Assembly (NCBI RefSeq): GCF_017795745.1
Contig: NZ_CP059067.1
Coordinates: forward strand, 3,100,001 to 3,164,000
Length of the DNA: 64,000 nt
Direction: 5' to 3'
Source: Rhizobacter sp. AJA081-3
Lineage (GTDB): Bacteria; Pseudomonadota; Gammaproteobacteria; Burkholderiales; Burkholderiaceae_C
Shown here: positions 58,335 through 64,000 of the stretch, in pieces
How the letters are laid out: each line of letters opens with the position of its first letter
How positions within the stretch are numbered: the stretch's first letter is position 1
The notes under the pieces: model-generated
The model's input: only the letters and a program-made list of their open reading frames with translations
The model's database searches: none
Told to the model about the DNA's origin: nothing
Made by a program: the position numbers and the translations under genes

Positions 58335-58460
58335 GCCTAACCCTTCGCTCGAGCGGACCTCCACCGGCTTGGCACTTGGGCCGCGATGCTCTTCAGCTTA
58401 TCCTCCGCCTCGCGGCCCAAGCGCCAACCCGGCGGGGTCCGCTCAGCTCAAACGTTAGGC
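58335..58460 (+). repeat. attC 92
   Basis: R'' GCCTAAC, R' GTTAGGC; arm type I variant with right arm GGCGGGGTCCGCTCAG; loop CTTATCCTCC. Confidence 0.95.
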
Positions 58461-58471
58461 CGCACAACGCG

Positions 58472-58831
58472 ATGACACGACGACCCCCACCCCCAAGTCG
58501 ATCACCAGCCGGTACCACCGGCTTCGAGAGGCTCTTGGGCACGATCTTGGGTGGGTTGTCTGGCGCTTTGCTGTATGCCGCAGTTCAGATGTTCGCACTC
58601 TCGCCAGTTCACGCACATGATCGTTGGAACCTTGCTGGCCCCGGAAAGTGGTATGTCCTGACCGGAGCCATACTGGGATTCCTTCTAGGTCTTTCATTTG
58701 CCAAGTGGCTATGGTCTGTTGCCGTCGATCAAGTGGAGGTCACGGCCGGTGATTGGGGCTTCTGGCTGATGCTCGTAGCAATCGTCGTAGTCGTTGTCAT
58801 ACTTCTTTTTAGATACTTCGGTGTTTCATAG
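58472..58831 (+). CDS. Membrane protein with Pro-rich N-terminus, copy 2
   Basis: A 119-residue near-copy of the gene at 6963: same three transmembrane segments, with substitutions such as Val to Gly in TTGFERL, Ser-Val to Asn-Leu in RWNLAG and Gly to Trp in GKWYVL. Similar downstream 50 bp and attC type. Confidence 0.68.
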   Translation: MTRRPPPPSRSPAGTTGFERLLGTILGGLSGALLYAAVQMFALSPVHAHDRWNLAGPGKWYVLTGAILGFLLGLSFAKWLWSVAVDQVEVTAGDWGFWLMLVAIVVVVVILLFRYFGVS

Positions 58832-58879
58832 TCGCCTCGCTACTGCGACATGCAGCGCTTCTGCCACGTTTATGGTGCG

Positions 58880-59006
58880 GCCTAACCCTTCGCTGGAGCG
58901 GACCGCCACCGGCCTGGCACTTGGCCCGCGAGGCGCTCAGGCTTAGCATGCGCCTCGCGGGCCAACCGCCATTCCGGCGTCGGCCCGCTCAGCTCAAACG
59001 TTAGCC
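58880..59006 (+). repeat. attC 93
   Basis: R'' GCCTAAC, R' variant GTTAGCC; arm type I; loop TTAGCAT. Confidence 0.95.
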
Positions 59007-59027
59007 ATCACCAAGCACCATTGAGTC

Positions 59028-59525
59028 ATGCTCGCGCAGTTCTTTAAGCGGTACCTCTACATCCAGCTTTCTGCGCAACGCGTCACTGTCCGTGACCCGA
59101 GCAAACACGAGGTGCTCTCCGAAGTACCGGAAATCGCAATTCAACGCCCCGCCACTGGCAAGGCAAAGGTACTCGCCGTTGGCTCAGCTGCACGCGGGAC
59201 AGCCGGCGAAGTCGACACCCAAGTCTTCAATCCCTTCGCGCATCCGCGTTCGCTGGTGTCCGACTTCACGGTCGCTGAGCAGGTTCTCAAGGTGTTCGTC
59301 AAGCGAGCCCAGGGCGACTCAATCCTTCAGCCCAGCCCTGTCGTCATCATGCATCCCCTTGGCCAACACGAGGGTGGGCTCACGCAGGTTGAGCTTCGCG
59401 CCATTCGAGAACTTGCTCTCGGAGCTGGCGCCTCGGAGGTTCACATTTGGCAAGGGCCAGAGCTCACAGATGAACAAGTCCTATCTGGCGAGTACCCTGC
59501 CACCGGCAGTATGTTCATCGAGTAG
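59028..59525 (+). CDS. MreB-like protein, short form
   Basis: A 165-residue actin-fold fragment. YLYIQLSAQRVTVRDPSKHEVLSEVPEIAIQ resembles the MreB phosphate-1 strand region but has no DLGT motif, then KAKVLAVGSAA, FNPFAHPRSLVSDFTVAEQVLKVFVKRA and LTQVELRAIRELALGAGASEVHIWQGP follow the MreB order. True MreB is about 345 residues and needs a full nucleotide site, so this form probably cannot polymerise alone; it could bind to or disturb MreB filaments. Confidence 0.78.
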   Translation: MLAQFFKRYLYIQLSAQRVTVRDPSKHEVLSEVPEIAIQRPATGKAKVLAVGSAARGTAGEVDTQVFNPFAHPRSLVSDFTVAEQVLKVFVKRAQGDSILQPSPVVIMHPLGQHEGGLTQVELRAIRELALGAGASEVHIWQGPELTDEQVLSGEYPATGSMFIE

Positions 59526-59529
59526 TGAT

Positions 59530-59655
59530 GGCTAACCCTTCGCTCGAGCCGACCCGCTCCGGCAAGGCCCACTGGCCGCCAAGAGCTCAGTACCATGTTG
59601 CTCTCGTCGGCCAGTGGGCCTTGCCTCCACGGCCGGCTCAGCTCAAACGTTAGGT
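59530..59655 (+). repeat. attC 94, divergent class
   Basis: R'' variant GGCTAAC, R' variant GTTAGGT. Arms CCGACCCGCTCCGGCAAGGC and GCCTTGCCTCCACGGCCGG; inner stem with CCCACTGGCCG pairing with CGGCCAGTGGG; loop with GTACCATG. Only attC 36 is similar, and the inner stems differ by compensated changes. Confidence 0.92.
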
Positions 59656-59660
59656 CGCCC

Positions 59661-60152
59661 ATGCCGTTTGTCGCGCGCGATAGCACCCCACTTCTTCGCT
59701 CCAAGTTTGGGCTGCCTGATCAGCTTGACTCCAAGCATCCCTATTACTACCGGATCTACGAGCATACCGACCAGCACGCATGGCTCACATCGCAGACCTA
59801 CCAGCACGCATCCGAGACATTTACGGTAGAGGTCCTCATAGTCGATGGAACCATGTACCTCTTGGAGCGGACACTAGGCCCCAGACAAGTAGAGAACTCA
59901 TGGCTCTATACGTTGAGTAGGCTACGTCTCTACGCAGAGTCGGGTGATCATCCGGGTTTGCGCAACAGACTCATGGCCTATCTGGGAGACATCATTGCGC
60001 TTGTGCCTGTGGGCGACGAGACAGTGAAGGTGTCCCCGAAGCTAGAGCTCGAGATTTGCGAGCCAACCGCGGTGGCACGTCGAACAATTGAAGTTCACCC
60101 AAGGGTAGTACGCGAAAACCGGCGCCGTAGCTGCTGCATCACGGCGACCTAA
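59661..60152 (+). CDS. Hypothetical protein
   Basis: A 163-residue soluble protein (YYYRIYEHTDQHAWLTSQTYQHASETFTVEVLIVDGTMYLLERTLG, LRNRLMAYLGDIIALVPVG). No family recognised. Ends on ACCTAA in R''. Confidence 0.62.
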   Translation: MPFVARDSTPLLRSKFGLPDQLDSKHPYYYRIYEHTDQHAWLTSQTYQHASETFTVEVLIVDGTMYLLERTLGPRQVENSWLYTLSRLRLYAESGDHPGLRNRLMAYLGDIIALVPVGDETVKVSPKLELEICEPTAVARRTIEVHPRVVRENRRRSCCITAT

Positions 60153-60273
60153 CCCTTCGCTGGAGCGGACCGCCACCGGCCTGGCACTTGGCCCGCTTCC
60201 CGGAGTGGTACATCATCCGTCCAGCGGGCCAAGCGCCATCCCGGCGCCGGCCCGCTCAGCTCAAACGTTAGGC
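60147..60273 (+). repeat. attC 95
   Basis: R'' variant ACCTAAC (matches GTTAGGT at this cassette's 5' end), R' GTTAGGC; arm type I; loop GTACATCAT. Confidence 0.95.
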
Positions 60274-60281
60274 CGCACAGC

Positions 60282-60746
60282 ATGCGTCTAGTCCTTTGTG
60301 CCCTGGCAATCACCTCGCTGCAGGTTTCGGCGCAGCCAGTGGAGCCTTGCAGCTTCGTGGTTGGTCACGGCTCGCTCCGAGGCGAGTCTGCCGCTTCTAG
60401 TTCTCCGCCGCAGCCAGAATGGTTCATCGTCTCAGGCAGAGCCGAAGTTCAAATCAAAGCCACTACGTTGCACGCAAAGTTCTTCGACTCTCGGGCGCCG
60501 ACAGAGGTGTCACACGAGTTCTCCGCCAAGCTTTCTCGTGCGCCCAGCACAGCAGCGCGAAGCCAGGCTCGTGTCGCGGCGCAACTGCGCACGCTTGGCA
60601 CCGACAGTGGGGACGACTCCCTTTCAGGATCGTTTGCCATCGAGCCCAGTCAATCTGGTCGTCAGCGCTACTTGCTACGCTCCTTGGTCGTACACAACGC
60701 CTTCTCGTATGTCGGCATCTCCTGCTACGCAAAGAGTGCGGCCTAA
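60282..60746 (+). CDS. Exported hypothetical protein, copy 2
   Basis: A 154-residue duplicate of the gene at 5807 with one residue different in the signal peptide (MRLVLC here, MRLLLC there). Stop in R''. Confidence 0.72.
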   Translation: MRLVLCALAITSLQVSAQPVEPCSFVVGHGSLRGESAASSSPPQPEWFIVSGRAEVQIKATTLHAKFFDSRAPTEVSHEFSAKLSRAPSTAARSQARVAAQLRTLGTDSGDDSLSGSFAIEPSQSGRQRYLLRSLVVHNAFSYVGISCYAKSAA

Positions 60747-60867
60747 CCCTTCGCTGGAGCGGACCGCCACCGGCCTGGCACTTGGGCCGCGAGGCGCTCA
60801 GGCTTAGCATTCGCCTCGCGGCCCAAGCGCCATCCCGGCGCCGGCCCGCTCAGCTCAAACGTTAGGC
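60741..60867 (+). repeat. attC 96
   Basis: R'' GCCTAAC, R' GTTAGGC; arm type I; loop TTAGCAT. Confidence 0.95.
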
Positions 60868-60935
60868 CTCACAGTTGGAACGGCGAGATCGTTCGTCGCC
60901 CTTTCTAGCAGCAACACATCTACCGGAGGACTTGC

Positions 60936-61325
60936 GTGCTACACGGAACATGTCATTGCGGTTCTGTCTCATGGGAGTTCAAAGGAATGCCCGAGTCAGC
61001 CACAGCCTGCAACTGCACGGTCTGTCGGCGCTATGGCGCCTTGTGGGCCTACGACTACGAGAACGAAGGCATCTCGTTCTCTGGCTCTACCAAGATCTAT
61101 GTGCGAGGCAAAGCAATCGAGTTTCACTTCTGCCCGAGTTGCGGCTGCGTGGCGCTGTGGCGCGCGCAAGGATCAGATGAACAGGGTCGCCGTCGAATCG
61201 CAGTCAATCTTCGGCTCACGGAGCCCGAGCCGATTGCCAGTCTGCCCATCGATCACTTCGAAGGGTTGAACACATTCGACGACCTCCCACGCGACGGTCG
61301 GTGCATCAAAGACATGTGGTTCTAG
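60936..61325 (+). CDS. GFA family zinc protein, copy 2
   Basis: A 129-residue protein apparently identical to the one at 11813, from the same GTG with the same CGGAGGA. Zinc Cys motifs are intact. Leader and attC are also the same as in copy 1, so the whole cassette was duplicated. Confidence 0.88.
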   Translation: MLHGTCHCGSVSWEFKGMPESATACNCTVCRRYGALWAYDYENEGISFSGSTKIYVRGKAIEFHFCPSCGCVALWRAQGSDEQGRRRIAVNLRLTEPEPIASLPIDHFEGLNTFDDLPRDGRCIKDMWF

Positions 61326-61338
61326 AGCCAGCAGTGAG

Positions 61339-61465
61339 GCCTAACCCTTCGCTGGAGCGGACCTCCACCGGCCTGGCACTTGGCCCGCGAAGCGCTCGCT
61401 GTCATCATCCGCTTCGCGGGCCAAGCACCATCCCGGTTCCGGCCCGCTCAGCTCAAACGTTAGGG
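61339..61465 (+). repeat. attC 97
   Basis: R'' GCCTAAC, R' variant GTTAGGG (from the next cassette); arm type I, right arm GGTTCCGGCCCG; loop TGTCATCAT. Same as attC 17 apart from R'. Confidence 0.95.
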
Positions 61466-61472
61466 CTCACGA

Positions 61473-62210
61473 TTGCGCAACCAGTACGGCCTGCCCCGCG
61501 ACATTCCCGAGGGCGTCAAGCGTGAAGTTCGTCAACGCTGTGGGTACGGCTGCGTAGTCTGTGGCACCGCAATCGTTGAGTACGAGCACGTAAGCCCAGA
61601 GTTCGCCAAGGCTCGATCTCACGACGCGGCAGGCATTGCCCTGCTTTGTCCAACGTGCCACTCGAAGAAGACGCGCAACTTCCTTTCCGCCCGTCGCGTC
61701 CTTGAAGCGATGAAAGAGCCGGCAGCAAAGCGGTCAGGCTTTGCCTTCTCTGAGCTTGAGTCTTCCACGTCACATCCGTATGTGGTGTTTGCCGGAGTGA
61801 CACTAAAGAACTGTGCCACCCCAGTGGAAATCAAGGGCCTTCCCGTACTGCGAATTGAGGACTCCGAAGCCAAGGGCACTCCATATCTCCTCTCAGCGAG
61901 CTTCTTCGATGAAAGGGGTGGTCCGAGCCTCTTCATCCGACAGAACGAGTGGCAGGTGTTTGCGGATTCTTGGGATGTGGAGGCTACAGGCGGTCGGGTC
62001 CTGGTTCGCACCGGGCCAGGCGAAATCGCCCTCTCGCTGAGTTTCTCCCCCGGTGAGGGAGTCATTGTGGAGCGCATTCGCATGTTCTGCGGCGGGTACT
62101 TTCTCGACGGCGGGCGCAATAGCCTCGACATCTTCACGTCCTCGGGCGGTCGGCTCTCGTTTACTGGTGGCGTGATGGACAACTGCAGAGTTGGCTTGTC
62201 ACTTGCGTAG
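61473..62210 (+). CDS. HNH endonuclease domain protein
   Basis: A 245-residue protein from TTG, eight bases after R'. Residues 1-75 are an HNH nuclease: VRQRCGYGCVVCGTAIVEYEHVSPEFAKA, and IALLCPTCHSKKTR, with zinc Cys pairs CVVC and CPTC and the catalytic His in YEHV. The remaining 170 residues form an unrecognised beta-rich domain (VVFAGVTLKNCATPVEIKGLPVLRIED), probably for target or ligand binding. A role in restriction of foreign DNA is possible. Confidence 0.84.
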   Translation: MRNQYGLPRDIPEGVKREVRQRCGYGCVVCGTAIVEYEHVSPEFAKARSHDAAGIALLCPTCHSKKTRNFLSARRVLEAMKEPAAKRSGFAFSELESSTSHPYVVFAGVTLKNCATPVEIKGLPVLRIEDSEAKGTPYLLSASFFDERGGPSLFIRQNEWQVFADSWDVEATGGRVLVRTGPGEIALSLSFSPGEGVIVERIRMFCGGYFLDGGRNSLDIFTSSGGRLSFTGGVMDNCRVGLSLA

Positions 62211-62219
62211 AGCAGTGAG

Positions 62220-62345
62220 CCCTAACCCTTCGCTGGAGCGGACTCGCACCGGCATGGCACTTGGCCCGCGAGGCGCTCACTGTCATCATTCGCCTCGCGG
62301 GCCAAGCACCACGCCGGCGCTCTCCGCTCAGCTCAAACGTTAGGC
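62220..62345 (+). repeat. attC 98
   Basis: R'' variant CCCTAAC (matches GTTAGGG at this cassette's 5' end), R' GTTAGGC; arm type III (GCTCTCCGCTCAG); loop TGTCATCAT. Confidence 0.95.
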
Positions 62346-62361
62346 TGCACAGGCATCACCC

Positions 62362-62826
62362 GTGTCCACCCAGTTCCAGTTCACGACCGACACATCGACG
62401 CTCTGCGTATTCGATCTGGCGGCACTCCGGCACCGATTCGAAGAAGACGCCGATTGGTGGGTTCACCCACCGAGTGTCCAGCTGTCGGAACTCAATGCCT
62501 CCAATGCTGCATTCATCGACCTGGGCGCTGATGGCAGCTACTCGGGCACGCTCGAAGAAGAAGTCATTCCCAGCCCAAGCCTGGTCCTTGTTCTGTCTTG
62601 CCCGAGCGGGAGTGTCTTCGTAGGTGCAGCAGAGGAGACGACTGCTGAAGGAATGGAACCCGATTGCTCTCGCGGTGGGCTCTTGCTCAGTATCCAACCG
62701 GGCACGTACCAGTTGAGTCTCGCCAGGCAAGGTGCCCGCGCTCTGCGTATGAGCCTGTCACTCTCGCAGGCTCGGTCAGGCAACGGCTTCACCTCACCAC
62801 TGCGTCTTGCTGAGAGTGCAGCCTAA
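62362..62826 (+). CDS. DUF6386-like protein, copy 2
   Basis: A 154-residue protein apparently identical to the one at 26675, from the same GTG. At least one silent base differs near the end (CCACTG here, CCGCTG there), as do a few bases in attC. Stop in R''. Confidence 0.65.
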   Translation: MSTQFQFTTDTSTLCVFDLAALRHRFEEDADWWVHPPSVQLSELNASNAAFIDLGADGSYSGTLEEEVIPSPSLVLVLSCPSGSVFVGAAEETTAEGMEPDCSRGGLLLSIQPGTYQLSLARQGARALRMSLSLSQARSGNGFTSPLRLAESAA

Positions 62827-62947
62827 CCCTTCGCTGGAGCGGACCTCCACCGGCAAGGCGCTTGGCCCGCGAGCCGGTTAAGGTCATCATCCGTCTCGCG
62901 GGCCAAGCACCTTCCCGGCGTCGGCCCGCTCAGCTCAAACGTTAGGC
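62821..62947 (+). repeat. attC 99
   Basis: R'' GCCTAAC, R' GTTAGGC; arm type I; loop AAGGTCATCAT. Confidence 0.95.
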
Positions 62948-62960
62948 GTCAGCTCCCACA

Positions 62961-63404
62961 ATGAGTCCCCCAGCCAATCCTGAACCTCCCAAGTCACCCG
63001 AACTCCCCCTGCAGCCGTCGATCGAAACTAATACGCCACCGATCCGACGCCCGCCAGAGATTGGACTGGCCTTTTGGGCAATCATCTCTTCGGCCGCACT
63101 TGGTGCCTTCAGTTTCGTAGCAAGGGGACAGCGCGAGCCACTGTTCATCGTCTTTTGCGTCTTGGCTGTGCTGGTTGCATTTGCGTTCCTCATCCGATCC
63201 GGAAAGAACTGGGCGCGCATCACCTACTTGGTCTTCTTTCTCATCGGCCTCTCAAGCTTTCTCGTCGTTCGTGAGTTGATTGCTCTGAACGGCAAGTTCT
63301 TCTTCGTCATCTTCTGCGTTCAAACAGTGCTTCAAAGCTACGCAGCCTGGCTTGTCTTTCGTCCGCCAGCAAACCGCTGGTTCAGGCGCGGGCGGGCCAA
63401 CTGA
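62961..63404 (+). CDS. Membrane protein with Pro-rich N-terminus
   Basis: A 147-residue protein: Pro-rich first 33 residues, then four transmembrane segments (IGLAFWAIISSAALGAFSFVA, LFIVFCVLAVLVAFAFLI, ITYLVFFLIGLSSFLVV, FFFVIFCVQTVLQSYAAWLVF). Function unknown. Confidence 0.68.
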   Translation: MSPPANPEPPKSPELPLQPSIETNTPPIRRPPEIGLAFWAIISSAALGAFSFVARGQREPLFIVFCVLAVLVAFAFLIRSGKNWARITYLVFFLIGLSSFLVVRELIALNGKFFFVIFCVQTVLQSYAAWLVFRPPANRWFRRGRAN

Positions 63405-63405
63405 C

Positions 63406-63531
63406 GCCTAACCCTTCGCTGGAGCCGACTCGCACCGGCATGGCACTTGGCCCGCGAGCCAGTCGTTCATATCATCCGTCTCGCGGGCCAAGTGCCATCC
63501 CGGCGCTCGCGCCTCAGCTCAAACGTTAGGC
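63406..63531 (+). repeat. attC 100
   Basis: R'' GCCTAAC, R' GTTAGGC; arm type II; loop TTCATATCAT. Confidence 0.95.
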
Positions 63532-63592
63532 CGCTCACAAGCGCACCATTGCCTCACCACCGCGCCCAGGCGCAAACTCGAGGAGACGAGGA

Positions 63593-63964
63593 ATGCTTCA
63601 GCTCAAGCCACTGGACTCAGCTGTACCGATCTTTCAGCAGCTCGGCACTGAGCAGTCACCGGTCATACTGGTCAACGTCTTCAACGTCGAAGCACAAGAC
63701 ATCCCTGCGTTGCTCGACGCTTGGGCTGCGGACGCAAACTGGATGAAGCAGCAAGCGGGCTACATCTCCACTCAGTTGCATCGTGGCATCGGAGGCAGCA
63801 CAGTCTTCCTCAACTACGCCATCTGGGAGTCGGTTGCTCACTTTCGCGCTGCCTTTTCGCACCCGGACTTCAAGAGCGCTCTGGAGCACTACCCATCTTC
63901 CGCGGTTGCCTCCCCGCATCTCTTTGAGCGGCTCACAGTTCCCAACCTTTGCGTGGGTCCCTGA
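63593..63964 (+). CDS. Antibiotic biosynthesis monooxygenase (ABM)-like protein
   Basis: A 123-residue ABM-fold protein: VILVNVFNVEAQDIPALLDAWAADANWMKQQAGYISTQLHRGIGGSTVFLNYAIWESVAHFRAAFSHPDF. The usual pattern of a strand, helix, then W-E-S-V and F-R-A-A-F is clear. GAGGAGACGAGG precedes the ATG. Substrate unknown. Confidence 0.82.
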   Translation: MLQLKPLDSAVPIFQQLGTEQSPVILVNVFNVEAQDIPALLDAWAADANWMKQQAGYISTQLHRGIGGSTVFLNYAIWESVAHFRAAFSHPDFKSALEHYPSSAVASPHLFERLTVPNLCVGP

Positions 63965-63971
63965 ACGAGCG

Positions 63972-64000
63972 GCCTAACCCTTCGCTGGAGCGGACCGCCA
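63972..64000 (+). repeat. attC 101, cut by window edge
   Basis: R'' GCCTAAC and the beginning of a type I left arm (GGACCGCCA). The array continues beyond the window. Confidence 0.9.

Larger units (their letters stand above)
1963..64000 (+). mobile_element. Chromosomal integron cassette array (about 102 cassettes, incomplete at right)
   Basis: Gene cassettes in a row, each closed by an attC. All attC sites share CCCTTCGCT(G/C)GAG after R'' and CTCAAACG before R'. Three main arm types are seen. Type I has GGACC(T/G)CCACCGG on the left and GTCGGCCCGCTCAG on the right. Type II has CCGACTCGCACCGG and GCTCGCGCCTCAG. Type III has GGACTCGCACCGG and GCTCGCCCGCTCAG or GCTCTCCGCTCAG. The loop at the centre falls into a few classes (TTAGCAT, TACATCAT or TTCATCAT, TTCTTATCAT, TGTCATCAT, AGGTCATCAT). 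The array is strongly homogeneous, as expected for a resident chromosomal integron; it continues past the window. Confidence 0.97.

Noticed and set aside
2437-63531. Reading frames that run through attC sites and encode NPSLERTATGLALGP-like peptides (and minus-strand LTFELSGPTP-like ones)
   Set aside because: The same peptide appears wherever a frame crosses an attC; it is a translation of the recombination site, not a gene part.
1953-63978. Antibiotic-resistance cassettes
   Set aside because: No dihydrofolate reductase, aminoglycoside-modifying enzyme, beta-lactamase or similar could be recognised; GNAT and VOC genes have no resistance-specific signature.
1963-64000. Regularly spaced repeats as a CRISPR array
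   Set aside because: Repeats are 125-129 bp palindromes with variable centres and the spacers are 300-900 bp with genes; no cas genes. They are attC sites.
1963-64000. Insertion sequences or transposons
   Set aside because: No transposase, terminal inverted repeat pair or target duplication was recognised; duplicates are bounded by attC.

Overview
The window is the integrase end of a very large chromosomal (sedentary) integron. Base composition, codon use and the gene set point to a moderately high-G+C proteobacterium, most likely a betaproteobacterium of the Burkholderiales type; this is inferred from family resemblance only.

Platform (1-1968). On the minus strand lies the 5' end of dnaE2 (error-prone DNA polymerase, 1-198). 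Upstream of it, and overlapping it by 61 bp, is the integron integrase gene intI (138-1343). A perfect 20-bp LexA/SOS palindrome (1373-1392) sits in the intI promoter region, so integrase and mutagenic polymerase look like one SOS unit. A divergent conserved hypothetical gene (1486-1875) separates intI from the attI insertion point (GTTAGGC at 1962-1968).

Cassette array (1963-64000, running off the right edge). One hundred complete attC sites of 125-129 bp plus one truncated site were located by eye. They share the outline R'' G(C/T)CTAAC, a long imperfect palindrome with a short central loop, and R' GTTAGGC. Each cassette is roughly 450-900 bp and usually holds one plus-strand gene; in more than 35 cassettes the stop codon is the TAA inside the R'' box. 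Recognisable products include GNAT acetyltransferases, VOC/glyoxalase-fold proteins, RidA proteins, ABM monooxygenase-like proteins, DUF1330, DUF1801, DUF2164, DUF2251, DUF2267 and DUF3224 proteins, RraB, a GFA-type zinc enzyme, a rhodanese, SnoaL/DUF4440 proteins, a MepA-like murein endopeptidase, an MreB-like fragment, lipoproteins, secreted proteins and many small membrane proteins. Candidate defence or signalling genes are a winged-helix/TIR protein, two HEPN-type proteins, a TRADD-N-associated membrane protein, an HNH endonuclease and a barstar-like protein. No antibiotic-resistance gene, insertion sequence, tRNA, rRNA or CRISPR array was recognised.

Structure of the array. At least nine genes occur twice; some pairs keep the same attC, others have different attC sites. 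A family of six gene-poor cassettes of about 390 bp recurs, with its own attC variant. A second attI-like core lies at 39534-39555 inside the array, and six of the nine duplicate pairs link its two sides, suggesting that two arrays were joined. The complementarity between cassette ends extends several bases beyond the R'' and R' boxes and is specific to each cassette.
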